A DNA stretch of 64,000 nucleotides from assembly GCA_030491005.1 (NCBI GenBank), contig JAKZMJ010000032.1, positions 124,001 through 188,000 on the forward strand. Direction: 5' to 3'. A model generated the notes under the pieces. The model ran no database searches, had not been told where the DNA came from, and saw nothing but the letters and a program-made list of their open reading frames with translations. This DNA comes from Sulfurospirillum sp. (GTDB lineage: Bacteria > Campylobacterota > Campylobacteria > Campylobacterales > Arcobacteraceae). Positions within the stretch are counted from its first letter, which is position 1; each line of letters starts with the position of its first letter. Position numbers and translations under genes: made by a program. Shown piece after piece: positions 50,963-62,996 of this stretch.

Positions 50963-52267
50963 TTAAGAACTTTTAGTTTGTTTTTTATTAAAAAATTTAT
51001 AATAAAAGTTTTTAATAATTTTAATAGGTATTCTATTTATAGCAAGGGAGCCTTTATGTATATCTTGATTTACACAAGTTCCTGCTGCTATTATAACATC
51101 ATCTTCTAAAGACAGAGGTGCAATTAATTGCACAGCTGAACCTATGAATACATTTTTTCCTATTATTGTTTTGTGTTTATTAATACCATCATAATTACAA
51201 GTAATACAACCAGCTCCAATATTAGTACCCTCATTAATCTCACAATCACCAAGATAAGATAAATGTCCAGCTTTTACTCCTGTTAGTTTTGCTTTTTTAA
51301 TCTCAACAAAGTTTCCTATATGGGTATTTTTTATAATAGATTTTGGTCTTATTCTAGCCATTGGTCCAATGCTAGAATCTTGCACAATAGAGTTTTCAAC
51401 AATAGAGTTTGTTTTAATAGTAGAGTTTATAATCTTGGAATTATTTAGTAAGGTTACTGCATTTTCCAAAATTGACTCACCTTCAATTGTTACACCATCT
51501 TCTATATATATAGTTTCAGGCATTCTCATAGTAACACCTTCATTTAAAAAAAAGTCTTTTATTCTATTTTGATGTATTGTTTCAGCTTTTGCTAAATCTA
51601 ATTTAGAATTAACTCCTTTAAAGTTTTCTTCATTCACAAACAATGGCTTTACAATTTTATTTTGCTTCATAGCAATTTGAATTAAATCTGTAATATAATA
51701 TTCTTTTTGGGCATTTTTATTAGATATTTTTGATAAATTATCTAATAAAAACTTTGTTTCAAATTGATATATACCAGCATTTGCAGTTTTAATTTCTAGT
51801 TCTTCTTCATTTGCATCTTTTTGTTCAATAATTTTCATTATTTTTTTATTTTCAATTAAAACTCTACCATAGCCATTGGCCGATTTTAACTCTAAAATAG
51901 ACATAACTATACTTGCCTCTATATCAAACTTTTTAAGTTCTTTTGCTTGTATTAAAGGCATATCAGCATTGAGAACTAAAACTTTATCGTATTTTGGAAC
52001 TATACCCATAATAGCTCCAGCCGTTCCTGGGTATTTCTCATAATCTTGTATAAGATAAGTAATATTATCAAAATATTTTTCCATAGCTTTTTTTATTTTT
52101 TGTGCTTGGTGAAATAAAACCACGATGATATTATCACTTACTTTAATAGATTCTTTAATAGAATAATATAACATTTCTTTACCAGAAATTTTATGTAAAA
52201 CTTTTGGTAAACTTGATTTCATTCGTGTTCCAGCACCTGCTGCTAAAATAATAATGGTTTTGTTCAT
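50963..52267 (-). CDS. glmU: Bifunctional GlcN-1-P acetyltransferase/UDP-GlcNAc pyrophosphorylase
   Basis: A 434-residue enzyme making UDP-GlcNAc for peptidoglycan and LPS. The uridyltransferase domain starts LAAGAGTRMKSSLPKVLHKI and includes NADMPLI; the left-handed beta-helix acetyltransferase domain has IGNFVEIKKAKLTGVKAGHL (catalytic His) and NIGAGCITCNYDG. The C-terminus is slightly shorter than in enteric enzymes. It follows the ankyrin gene by 7 bases and leads into coaBC. Confidence 0.95.
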   Translation of the reverse strand: MNKTIIILAAGAGTRMKSSLPKVLHKISGKEMLYYSIKESIKVSDNIIVVLFHQAQKIKKAMEKYFDNITYLIQDYEKYPGTAGAIMGIVPKYDKVLVLNADMPLIQAKELKKFDIEASIVMSILELKSANGYGRVLIENKKIMKIIEQKDANEEELEIKTANAGIYQFETKFLLDNLSKISNKNAQKEYYITDLIQIAMKQNKIVKPLFVNEENFKGVNSKLDLAKAETIHQNRIKDFFLNEGVTMRMPETIYIEDGVTIEGESILENAVTLLNNSKIINSTIKTNSIVENSIVQDSSIGPMARIRPKSIIKNTHIGNFVEIKKAKLTGVKAGHLSYLGDCEINEGTNIGAGCITCNYDGINKHKTIIGKNVFIGSAVQLIAPLSLEDDVIIAAGTCVNQDIHKGSLAINRIPIKIIKNFYYKFFNKKQTKSS

Positions 52268-52274
52268 TTTCGTC

Positions 52275-54215
52275 CTATTGTATTGCTTCGTTTAATTCTT
52301 TTTTAAAATTATTTACAACTTCTTTAATATCATGCTTGATTTTTTCATCCATAGTACTATTAGATAAAAGATTTTCTAGGTTTTTTTCTTTACTTTTGAA
52401 AAAAAGTGCCATTTTCTTATTTTTTTTATTATGATTAAACATTAGTACTCCTGAGATTATTAATACTTCTAATAATTTTATATGTCCTAAAATAGTCGCA
52501 TAATTAAGCAAAGTAAAACCTGCATTATCAGCTTCATTGATATTAGAACCAGCTGATATTAAAATTTTTGCTATTTTATCATTTCCTTTCCATTGCGTAT
52601 GATGAAGAGCCGTTCTTCCTTGTTCATCTCTTATATTAAAATTTATATTTTTATTTAATAATTTTTGCACAATATCAAGATTATTTGCAAGTACAGCTTG
52701 ATGACAAACGGTTTGTCCTTTATCATAAATCATATTTATATCTATTCTAAATTTTAATAAAAAAACGAATTTTTCTAAAAATATTTCTTTAGTATTGTCA
52801 TTTTCTTCTTTTAAACCTTTAGTAATTAGTATTGAAAGTAAAGTTTGTCCATTGTTATCTCGTAAGTTAAAATCAGCTACACCATTGGCTATTAACCTGA
52901 TTAAAGCCATATTATCATATTGCATTATATCAAAAATCAAAGTTTGACCATTGGTTTTTATTTGATTTAAATTTGGTTTGAAAATAAGTATTGTTTTTAA
53001 TAATTGAAAATAATCTCCATTTTTGTCAATATCAGAAAATCTTTTAGAGCTTGGTTTTTTATTGTTTTCTTGAATTAAAATTATTTCACATAAGTCATCA
53101 ACTATTGTTTTATGTTCATTATTTTCTTGATCTATATTAACACCTTTTAGTATTAAGTAGTCTATCATTTTTATATTTCCAAAACCTTTTAATATAGCAT
53201 CAAAAAGTACAGTTTTTCCTTCATTATCCAAAGCATTAATACTAGCACCAGAAGATAGTAAAAAATCTACCGTTTCATAATTGCCCATTGCAACTTCTCT
53301 ATATAAAACTGTTTTACCTTCTTTATCTAGTCTATTTATTGCCAAATCATTATCAATTAAAAAGGCAGTTAATTGTAAATAGTTTCTTTTTTTATTTACA
53401 AATCTATATTTTGAATCAACTTTTATGTCTTCTGAATTTTTTTGAATACTGACAAGTTTTAAAATCTCATCCAATAGATTTTTTTCATCTTTATCTTGAA
53501 TATTAAGATCAATGCCTTTCTCTATAAGAAAAGTAATGATTTTTATATTTTGCATACCTAATACAACTGCATTAAATAAAATATTCTGTCCCATATTGTC
53601 TAAATGATTTATATTAGTACCATGTGTTATTAAAAAATTAGCAATGATTAAGTCTTCTTTTAAAATAGCATGAAATAATGCTGTTTGCCCAGTGTTATCA
53701 ACTTGATTAAGATCATCTAAATTATTAACAATTTCTTTAAGAATACCGATATTACCACTTTCTACACCATCAAATAATATGTATTTACCATAATTGTCTT
53801 TAAGATTTAGGTTTGGATTTTTTGTCATCAGTACCCTAAAGGCTTTTATATTTCCTTCTAAAACCGAATCTTGTAAAGCAGTTCGTCCTTCTGAATTTGC
53901 ATAATTTACACTAGTACCATTGTCAAGTAAAAACCTTATCATCATTCCATCAGAACTATGAACAGCTTCAGTTAATACTGTTTTCCCATAATTATCTTCA
54001 CTATTGATATCTACTTTATTGTCTAAGAGTATTTTTATTGATTCTATTTTATGTTTCTTTGATAATTCAAATAATAAGGTTCGTCCCTTTTCGTCTATTT
54101 CGTGGATTTTAGCACCATCGTTAATTAGTTTTTGAATTTTTTCTGCATCTATATGGTCTTTCATAAGTTCTTTATGAATATCTTCTAATTTATCATTCGT
54201 AAATAAACCAAGCAT
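52275..54215 (-). CDS. Large ankyrin-repeat protein
   Basis: A 646-residue protein made almost wholly of ankyrin repeats (about 16 units of 32-34 residues with the DxxGxTxL and AxxxGxxxIxxxLLxxGAxIN patterns, e.g. DNEGKTVLFDAILKG). Two longer loops around residues 245-275 and 365-395 interrupt the series in equivalent positions (KNLLDEILKLVSIQ and KTIVDDLCEIILIQ), so a block of about 120 residues has been duplicated. No signal peptide or membrane helix; probably a cytoplasmic binding scaffold. Partner unknown. It is the first gene of the long minus-strand run and divergent from the CRISPR-cas genes, with a 345-base shared regulatory region. Confidence 0.88.
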   Translation of the reverse strand: MLGLFTNDKLEDIHKELMKDHIDAEKIQKLINDGAKIHEIDEKGRTLLFELSKKHKIESIKILLDNKVDINSEDNYGKTVLTEAVHSSDGMMIRFLLDNGTSVNYANSEGRTALQDSVLEGNIKAFRVLMTKNPNLNLKDNYGKYILFDGVESGNIGILKEIVNNLDDLNQVDNTGQTALFHAILKEDLIIANFLITHGTNINHLDNMGQNILFNAVVLGMQNIKIITFLIEKGIDLNIQDKDEKNLLDEILKLVSIQKNSEDIKVDSKYRFVNKKRNYLQLTAFLIDNDLAINRLDKEGKTVLYREVAMGNYETVDFLLSSGASINALDNEGKTVLFDAILKGFGNIKMIDYLILKGVNIDQENNEHKTIVDDLCEIILIQENNKKPSSKRFSDIDKNGDYFQLLKTILIFKPNLNQIKTNGQTLIFDIMQYDNMALIRLIANGVADFNLRDNNGQTLLSILITKGLKEENDNTKEIFLEKFVFLLKFRIDINMIYDKGQTVCHQAVLANNLDIVQKLLNKNINFNIRDEQGRTALHHTQWKGNDKIAKILISAGSNINEADNAGFTLLNYATILGHIKLLEVLIISGVLMFNHNKKNKKMALFFKSKEKNLENLLSNSTMDEKIKHDIKEVVNNFKKELNEAIQ

Positions 54216-54342
54216 AAGAACTCCTAAAACATTTATAACTAATATAGATTATATCTAAACTATACTAAATTATCTATATCTTGATATATAGGCGTAGAAG
54301 AAAAATTGTGATTCTCATTTGAAATGATTAGCTAAGTTTAAG

Positions 54343-54372
54343 TAGAAAAGAAAGAAGTTGCTTTCTTTTCTA
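54343..54372. terminator. Perfect 12-bp hairpin in the ank-cas6 spacer
   Basis: TAGAAAAGAAAG (54343-54354), loop of 6, and its exact complement (54361-54372). It stands about midway between two divergent genes, where a terminator has no obvious transcript to stop; it may insulate the two promoters, or be a protein-binding palindrome. Confidence 0.45.
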
Positions 54373-54529
54373 ACATACATCATATGTTTTGGTTAAATAA
54401 AATAAGATAGTTAAAAACTATATATATTTAAATAAAATCTTTTTATTTTGGAATGATATCGTATAAATATTTATAAAACAATTATAATTAATAGTTTCAA
54501 TATAAAGTTTTTAACTTTAATTTAAGTAA

Positions 54530-54543
54530 TATAATTCTATAAT
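54530..54543 (+). promoter_or_regulatory. -10 boxes for the cas operon
   Basis: TATAAT at 54530-54535 and again at 54538-54543, with TAAGGAG near 54549-54555 and the cas6 ATG at 54561. They should drive cas6-cas8b-cas7-cas5-cas3, whose genes overlap or are separated by at most 9 bases. Confidence 0.55.
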
Positions 54544-54560
54544 TTACCTAAGGAGCTAAT

Positions 54561-55276
54561 ATGAAAAAATATTGTGAATTAAAAGTAACATTACTCTTAA
54601 AAAAAGATATTATATTTAAAGATATACATGAAAAACTATCTTCAAATCTAAATAGAGTTATGTTATCAGATAATGCCCTAAAACAAATACATACCATGAA
54701 ATGTTTCAAGCCTTATTGTATAGGTTCTTTATACCCTTTTGATGTAGTTACAAAAGTATATAAGGTAAACCAAGTTTATATTCTTACAATTAGAAGTATA
54801 GATGAAGATTTTTTAAATAAGTTAAAAATTGTATTAAAAAATTCTAAAGTTTTAGATTTTAATGTTTTAGCTATTGAGTTTTTAAATAGAAATTACCAGT
54901 ATATTGAGAGTGCATATACTTTAACACCTTGTATTATTTCTATTACAGATGAAAATACAAGAAAACTAAAGTACTGGACAAAATATGATTCTTCTTTAGA
55001 ATTTGTAAAAGAAAGAATCACAGCAAATCTTGAAAAAAAATATTTGCAGTTTTATAATAAAAAGTTGAAAGCACCCGATGATTTTATTTCTATGATTAAA
55101 CTTGAAAATGATGTTCCTATAGTTTATAATTATAAAAATACTAAACTTTTTACAAATAAATTTAAAATTCATTTTGCAAGTGATGATATAAGTCAAAAAT
55201 TAGCATTCTTAGCTTTTGGAGTTGGAATTTTAGAAAAAAATTCACTTGGCTTTGGCTTCTTAACTAAGGGTAAATA

Positions 55277-55277
<1 letters not shown>
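54561..55277 (+). CDS. cas6: Cas6 CRISPR RNA endonuclease
   Basis: A 238-residue RAMP protein that cuts CRISPR transcripts within the repeats. H44 in KQIHTMKCFKPY lies where Cas6 nucleases carry their catalytic histidine, and the glycine-rich loop near the C-terminus, GVGILEKNSLGFGFLTKG, is the family signature. First gene of the cas set, with its own promoter; its TAA shares an A with the cas8b ATG. Confidence 0.93.
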
Positions 55278-57854
<2,577 letters not shown>

Positions 57855-57856
57855 AA

Positions 57857-58648
57857 ATGAAAGCTCTTAGTTTTATACTTGGTGGGAAAACAGCAATGTT
57901 TAAAAAACCAGATGTAAATTCTTATACTTATTTTACTTATAACAATATACATAAACCAGCTCTTTTAGGAATATTTGGTTCTATTATTGGGCTTGGTGGA
58001 TATACACAATTGTTTAATAAAAATAAACAAATAGAAGTGGCAAATAAAAGTATAAAGAAAAAAGAGGATAAAAAACCTTTAGATGATGGATTTCCTGAAT
58101 TTTATGAGAAGTTAAAAGATTTAAAAATTTCAATCCGTCCACTTGGAAAGAATGGCTATTTTTCAAAGAAAATTCAAACTTTTAATAATAGTGTTGGATA
58201 TGCTAGTAGAGAGTTAGGTGGAAATTTAATAGTAAGGGAACAATGGTTAGAAAATCCATCTTGGCAGATAATTATACTTGAAGATGATAGTTCGGAGTTT
58301 ATGAAATTAAAAGAATATCTTTTAAATAAAAAGAGTGTATTTATACCATATTTAGGTAAAAATGACCACCCTGCAAAAATTGAAAAAGTACATGATATAG
58401 AATTAAAAAAAGATATTGAATTGGATAAATTAGATTCATTATTTATTGAAGAGGAATTAGAAATTTTTTTACGTGCAGGAAGAGATATTTTACCATTCTT
58501 ATTTAAAGAAAGTTCACCAGTTTTTCTGCAAGATGATTTTCATTTTTACATAAATAAAAACTTTATTTTTACAAATCAGAAACTCAAATTAAAATCTAAT
58601 TATGAGAATATATATTCTTATGATGAAAAGAATTATTTTTTCTTTTAA
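57857..58648 (+). CDS. cas5: Cas5, type I-B
   Basis: A 263-residue RAMP protein that caps the 5' handle of the CRISPR RNA in Cascade. The N-terminal pattern is typical of Cas5: FILGGKTAMFKKPDVNSYTY then HKPALLGIFGSIIGLGGY. Located between cas7 and cas3 as in other I-B systems. The C-terminal part is long and charged, with no recognised motif. Confidence 0.92.
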   Translation: MKALSFILGGKTAMFKKPDVNSYTYFTYNNIHKPALLGIFGSIIGLGGYTQLFNKNKQIEVANKSIKKKEDKKPLDDGFPEFYEKLKDLKISIRPLGKNGYFSKKIQTFNNSVGYASRELGGNLIVREQWLENPSWQIIILEDDSSEFMKLKEYLLNKKSVFIPYLGKNDHPAKIEKVHDIELKKDIELDKLDSLFIEEELEIFLRAGRDILPFLFKESSPVFLQDDFHFYINKNFIFTNQKLKLKSNYENIYSYDEKNYFFF

Positions 58649-58657
58649 GGGAATATT

Positions 58658-61111
58658 ATGTATATAAAACTAGATGAGCAAAAATATAAAAATATTTTTG
58701 CCCATACTCATAACGATAAAAAAAGTGAAACATTAATAGCCCACAGTTTATTAACTAAAAAATATTTAAATCAAATTTTAACAAAGAAAAATTTAGTACC
58801 ATTAATTGATAATTTGATTAATAATTTAGATTATGAAAATAGTGATTTAATTAAAAAACTATTTTATAATGCTATTTACTTACATGATTTAGGGAAAATA
58901 AATCCATCATTCCAAGCTAATAAAATGAAGAATATTTTATTTGAAGAAACGACTTTAAGTAGTAATCATTCCGAGATATCAGTTGATGAGTATAAAATTA
59001 TTTTTTTAAATGATATTCGTAATATTAAAGATGAGGATACTTTTTATAAATTAAATTATATTTTTCATTGTTTTATGTATCCAATATCAAAACATCATGG
59101 AAAGCTAAAATCAATTGATGACTTTATGTGTAAAGATGCATCTTTTGATGATATTAAAAAAAATCCTTCTGAATTTATTAAAAATCCTTTTGAATTTTAT
59201 ATTTTAAATAAACTTCTTTTTTCACTATTAATATCTTCTGATTATTATGCAACTACTGAATATATGGCTGATTTAAAAACTACAAACTTTGGTACTATTT
59301 CACAAGAAAAAAATGATTTACTTTTTAAAACTTTTGAAAACTATGAAATTGTTAAAAACATAAGAACAAATACAAATATAAAAGGCATTGATACTCTTCG
59401 CTCAAAGATGTTTCTTGAAGCCGAACAAAGCTTAAAAGATAATCCTGATAAAAATATCTTTTATTTAGAAGCTCCTACAGGAAGTGGTAAAACACTAACT
59501 TCTATAAACCTTGCTATGAATTTTTTAAAAGAAGAGAATATAAATAAAATTTTTTATGTTTTTCCTTTTAATACTTTAGTAGAACAGACAAAAGGAGTGT
59601 TTGATAGTATTTTTAATAATGATATAAATCAAAAAGATACTTTAGATATAGAAGTAATAAACTCGATTACTCCTATAAAAGAAAAAGATGATAAAACTCA
59701 AGAAAATGAAGAAAGCAAATATCAAAAGTCATATATGAATAGATTGTTTTTTCATCATGAACTTATCATCACAACACATATATCTTTTTTTGATATTTTA
59801 TTTGGAACATCTAAAGAGGATAATTTCCCTTTATGGCAATTAGCAAATTCTGTTATTATTTTAGATGAAATACAAAGTTATGACAATAATTTATGGTCTT
59901 ATATGACTAAATTCTTTGAAAGTTATTCAAAGGTTTTAAATATCAAAATAGTTATTATGTCAGCAACTTTACCAAAACTTGATAGATTAATCGACAAAGA
60001 TATAGAAAAAGATATATTTGTTGACTTGATTAAAAATAGAGATGAATATTTTTATGATGATTATTTTAAAAAAAGAGTTGAGATTGATTATTCTATTTTA
60101 AATAAGAAATATGAGAAAAAAAAGATTTCATTTGAAGAGTTAAAAGATGAATTATTTGATAGAAAAAATGATTATAATAAGATTTTATTTGAATTTATCA
60201 CCAAAAAAAGTGCAAGAACTTTTTACAATAGTTTGATTGATGATTTAGATTATAAAGATTTTGATATTTATGAATTAAGTGGTGATGATAATAAAGCTTA
60301 TAGACAAAAAGTTATAAATGAAACAAAAAAAGATATTAAAATAATAGTAATAGCTACACAAGTTATAGAAGCTGGTGTTGATATTGATATGGATTTAGGT
60401 TTTAAAGATATATCTACACTTGATAGTGAAGAGCAGTTTATGGGTAGGATAAATCGTTCTTGTTTAAAATCAGCATTAAATCCTAAAGTTTATTTTTTTG
60501 ATATGGATGATGAAGCAGCTATCTACAAAAAAGATAATAGAATAGAATTTAATCTAAAAAATACTAAATGGCAAAAAGTTTTAGAAAGTAAAAACTTTGT
60601 AGAGTTTTATGATGAACTTTTAGAAAAACTAAAAAAGAATGATGAATCAATATTATCAGGAACACAAAATAATTTTGAAAAATTTAATAATTATGTCAAG
60701 CATCTTGATTATAAAAAGATACAAGATAAAATGAAGCTTATAAAAAGTGAGAATTTTAGACTTTATTTTCCTTTTACCTTAGATATAAAACAATACGAAA
60801 TCAAAGAGTTTGTACATATTGAAAAATGTTACTTAACAGATGGAGAGTTAGATGGTCAAAAAGTATGGAATGTATTTAAGGAACTAAATAATATTGAAGG
60901 ATATGCTAAAAAAGAAATTAATAGATTTAAGTTAAATTCTCTAATACAATTTTTTACTTTTAATATTGTGAGATATGAGTGGAGTCCTAGACCGTATATA
61001 GGTGAAGAGGAGTATGGTTTTTATTTTGTCGAAAATTTAGACTTTATAACAGAAGAAAAAAAGTTTGATAGAGAAAAGTATAATGACTTGGTAAAAGGTG
61101 ATTTTTTATAA
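58658..61111 (+). CDS. cas3: Cas3 helicase-nuclease
   Basis: An 817-residue effector that degrades target DNA after Cascade binding. The N-terminal HD nuclease has H29 (IAHSLL), H76-D77 in YLHDLGK and KHHGKL; the helicase has Walker A EAPTGSGKT (about 271-279), Walker B-type LDEIQSYDN near 402, motif III MSATLP, and the C-terminal motifs IVIATQVIEAGVDIDMD and QFMGRINRS. Ends the interference part of the locus; a TTGACA stands two bases after its stop. Confidence 0.95.
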   Translation: MYIKLDEQKYKNIFAHTHNDKKSETLIAHSLLTKKYLNQILTKKNLVPLIDNLINNLDYENSDLIKKLFYNAIYLHDLGKINPSFQANKMKNILFEETTLSSNHSEISVDEYKIIFLNDIRNIKDEDTFYKLNYIFHCFMYPISKHHGKLKSIDDFMCKDASFDDIKKNPSEFIKNPFEFYILNKLLFSLLISSDYYATTEYMADLKTTNFGTISQEKNDLLFKTFENYEIVKNIRTNTNIKGIDTLRSKMFLEAEQSLKDNPDKNIFYLEAPTGSGKTLTSINLAMNFLKEENINKIFYVFPFNTLVEQTKGVFDSIFNNDINQKDTLDIEVINSITPIKEKDDKTQENEESKYQKSYMNRLFFHHELIITTHISFFDILFGTSKEDNFPLWQLANSVIILDEIQSYDNNLWSYMTKFFESYSKVLNIKIVIMSATLPKLDRLIDKDIEKDIFVDLIKNRDEYFYDDYFKKRVEIDYSILNKKYEKKKISFEELKDELFDRKNDYNKILFEFITKKSARTFYNSLIDDLDYKDFDIYELSGDDNKAYRQKVINETKKDIKIIVIATQVIEAGVDIDMDLGFKDISTLDSEEQFMGRINRSCLKSALNPKVYFFDMDDEAAIYKKDNRIEFNLKNTKWQKVLESKNFVEFYDELLEKLKKNDESILSGTQNNFEKFNNYVKHLDYKKIQDKMKLIKSENFRLYFPFTLDIKQYEIKEFVHIEKCYLTDGELDGQKVWNVFKELNNIEGYAKKEINRFKLNSLIQFFTFNIVRYEWSPRPYIGEEEYGFYFVENLDFITEEKKFDREKYNDLVKGDFL

Positions 61112-61112
61112 C

Positions 61113-61118
61113 TTGACA
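61113..61118 (+). promoter_or_regulatory. Candidate -35 box of the CRISPR-embedded toxin-antitoxin pair
   Basis: TTGACA begins two bases after the cas3 stop. The following 30 bases contain a 7-bp direct repeat CTACAAT (61126-61132 and 61136-61142) overlapping the antitoxin start, but no good TATAAT at the right spacing. An autoregulated promoter is plausible. Confidence 0.4.
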
Positions 61119-61140
61119 ATAATATCTACAATAGACTACA

Positions 61141-61371
61141 ATGAAAAAAGCAATTAATATAAGGATTGATGAGTCTTTATTGAGTGATTTAGACTCTTAT
61201 GCAAAAGAGCTTGATAGAACGAGAACTTATATCATTGAAAAAGCTGTAAGTTCTTATTTTCATACTTTAGATGAAATAATAAGTGATAAAAGAATTGATG
61301 ATATTAAAAGTGGGAAAAATGAAGTTTATTCCCTTGAAAATGTTTTTAAAGAAGCTGGTATAAATGTTTAA
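61141..61371 (+). CDS. Ribbon-helix-helix antitoxin
   Basis: A 76-residue protein with an N-terminal ribbon-helix-helix DNA-binding fold (AINIRIDESLLSDLDSYAKE then RTRTYIIEKAV), typical of CopG/ParD/RelB-type antitoxins, and an acidic C-terminal tail ending in YSLENVFKEAGI that would bind the toxin. The toxin start overlaps its last 8 bases. It would repress its own promoter. It is placed inside a CRISPR-cas locus, between cas3 and the adaptation genes. Confidence 0.85.
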   Translation: MKKAINIRIDESLLSDLDSYAKELDRTRTYIIEKAVSSYFHTLDEIISDKRIDDIKSGKNEVYSLENVFKEAGINV

Positions 61372-61615
61372 TATTGCATTAGAAAAAGATGCAAAAAAAG
61401 AGTTTATGAAATTTGAAAAAGATGTCCAAAAACTATTAGCTGATAAAATTATGGAACTAAAAAAAGGCATATTAACTAAAGATAAAACTTTAAGTGGGAA
61501 ACATAAATGTAAGTTTAGAAAAAAAGCAGGAAATTATAGAATCATATATTTAAAACAAAATGAAATTTTACTCATTACTCTTATCCGAATTACACATAGG
61601 AAAGAAGTATATTAA
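61364..61615 (+). CDS. RelE/ParE-family toxin
   Basis: An 83-residue basic protein: N-terminal FNIALEKDAKKEFMKFEKDV, central CKFRKKAGNYRIIYL and C-terminal LITLIRITHRKEVY match the RelE pattern of an mRNA interferase, including the R-x-G-x-YRI-type core and the ITHRKEVY ending. It overlaps the antitoxin by 8 bases, so the two are translated together. Only distantly like the toxin at 12.3 kb. A palindrome that may end transcription follows 22 bases later. Confidence 0.9.
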   Translation: MFNIALEKDAKKEFMKFEKDVQKLLADKIMELKKGILTKDKTLSGKHKCKFRKKAGNYRIIYLKQNEILLITLIRITHRKEVY

Positions 61616-61637
61616 AATCAAAAAAATTAAAAGCTAA

Positions 61638-61653
61638 ACTTTTTATAAAAAGT
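61638..61653. terminator. 16-bp perfect AT palindrome after the toxin gene
   Basis: ACTTTTTATAAAAAGT. It lies between the toxin stop and the next promoter. With no loop and few G/C pairs it would be a weak terminator and may instead be an operator. Confidence 0.35.
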
Positions 61654-61671
61654 CAAGATTAAGTAAAAATA

Positions 61672-61699
61672 TTGACATACTTAAGAATATAGGTATAAT
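61672..61699 (+). promoter_or_regulatory. Near-consensus promoter for ATPase-cas4-cas1
   Basis: TTGACA (61672-61677), a 16-bp spacer and TATAAT (61694-61699). Complete -35 boxes like this are not seen before the housekeeping genes of this window. Transcription would begin near 61706, leaving a leader of about 37 bases with AAAGGAT before the ATG. Confidence 0.7.
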
Positions 61700-61742
61700 A
61701 TAGAGAAGTATACATCTGTATTTTATAAAAGGATAGACATTT

Positions 61743-62996
61743 ATGATAAAAGATATTCTAAATGAACAAAATAGACATTGGTTTAATGATCTTAAAAATT
61801 ATGCAAAAAGAGATAAGCTACAAACTCTTATTAAATATCTACCTTTAAAACAAATCATTACTATTACTGGGATTAGGAGGTGTGGTAAAAGTACACTTGC
61901 AAAGAGTGCAATAAACTATTTAATACAAAATGATACAAATCCCAAAAATATACTTTTTGTAAACCTAGAACAACCTTACTTTTTAGAATATAAAAATGAT
62001 GCATTATTTTTAGAAAAAATATATGACGAATATCTAACTCTAATTAACCCAAAAGGTAAAATATATGTGATATTTGATGAAATTCAGTTTTTTGATAATT
62101 GGCAAGTATATATAAAAAGCAAATATGAATCTAGTGATATAAAATATATTCTTACTGGTTCAAATTCTTCAATGCTTTCCAACGAATTAGCTACTTTACT
62201 TACTGGAAGAAGTTTAAATATTCATCTTGATACTTTCTCTTTTAAAGAGTTTCTAAGCTATAAAGAGATTACTTATAGCGATGAACTACAGGTATTAAAT
62301 AATAAAATCAATATTGCAAGGGCAAAAGAAGAATACCTAAAATGGGGTGGTTTTTATGAAGTTTTTGAGATAGAAGATGAAGTTATAAAAAAAGAGATAT
62401 TGATAAATTATGCAAAAAATATCATATATGCAGATATCGTTCCAAGATATAATATACGAAATAGTCGCATAGTTGAAAGACTATTCTTCTATTTATTGAA
62501 TAATGCAACAACAATTTTAAACTATACAACTTTAGCAAATACATTTGAATTAAGCCAAAAGACTATAAAAGAATATATATCATATTTTGAAGAGACTTTT
62601 ATGATGCAAAGAATTGATAGATTTCACACGAAACCAAAAGAGAGAATCAAGTCCATGAAAAAAATATACATAAAAGATAATGGCTTTTTACAAATTGCAC
62701 CTAAGCAAACAAAAAATTTAGGAGCCATGCTTGAAAATGGTGTATATAATCATTTGTCTTCTATAGTAGATAATATAACATATATGAAGAATACTTATGA
62801 AATAGATTTTTATGATGGAAATAGTTTATATCAAGTATCTTATGATATCGAAAATGAAAAAACAAAAAAGAGAGAATTAAGAGCATTTGAGTATTTTAAA
62901 AAAGATGATATAAAATCAAAACTTATAACTTTTTCTATAAATGACACTATTAATGATATAGAAATAATAAGCTTTGATAGGTTTACTCTAAAATGA
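61743..62996 (+). CDS. AAA-type ATPase with DUF4143 C-terminal domain
   Basis: A 417-residue P-loop ATPase of the AAA_14 group: Walker A ITITGIRRCGKST (about 37-49), Walker B YVIFDEIQFFDNW, sensor ILTGSNSSMLS, and TGRSLNIHLDTFSFKEFL. The C-terminal DUF4143 region (about 205-390) has a winged-helix and ends in a nuclease-like fold segment (NTYEIDFYDGNSLYQVSYD). Members are widespread, mobile and of unknown role. Its TGA overlaps the cas4 ATG (ATGA), so it is coupled to the adaptation genes; a link with spacer acquisition is only an inference from this arrangement. Confidence 0.9.
   Translation: MIKDILNEQNRHWFNDLKNYAKRDKLQTLIKYLPLKQIITITGIRRCGKSTLAKSAINYLIQNDTNPKNILFVNLEQPYFLEYKNDALFLEKIYDEYLTLINPKGKIYVIFDEIQFFDNWQVYIKSKYESSDIKYILTGSNSSMLSNELATLLTGRSLNIHLDTFSFKEFLSYKEITYSDELQVLNNKINIARAKEEYLKWGGFYEVFEIEDEVIKKEILINYAKNIIYADIVPRYNIRNSRIVERLFFYLLNNATTILNYTTLANTFELSQKTIKEYISYFEETFMMQRIDRFHTKPKERIKSMKKIYIKDNGFLQIAPKQTKNLGAMLENGVYNHLSSIVDNITYMKNTYEIDFYDGNSLYQVSYDIENEKTKKRELRAFEYFKKDDIKSKLITFSINDTINDIEIISFDRFTLK

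Larger units (their letters stand above)
54216..54560. other. Divergent intergenic region between ankyrin and cas6 genes
   Basis: No gene is visible in 345 very AT-rich bases. It contains a perfect 12-bp hairpin (54343-54372) in the middle and two TATAAT boxes close to cas6. No CRISPR repeat or leader-like repeated sequence is present here. Confidence 0.7.

Noticed and set aside
54216-54560. CRISPR array or leader before cas6
   Set aside because: No sequence of 25-40 bases is repeated at regular spacing here or anywhere in the window; the array is presumably past the right edge.
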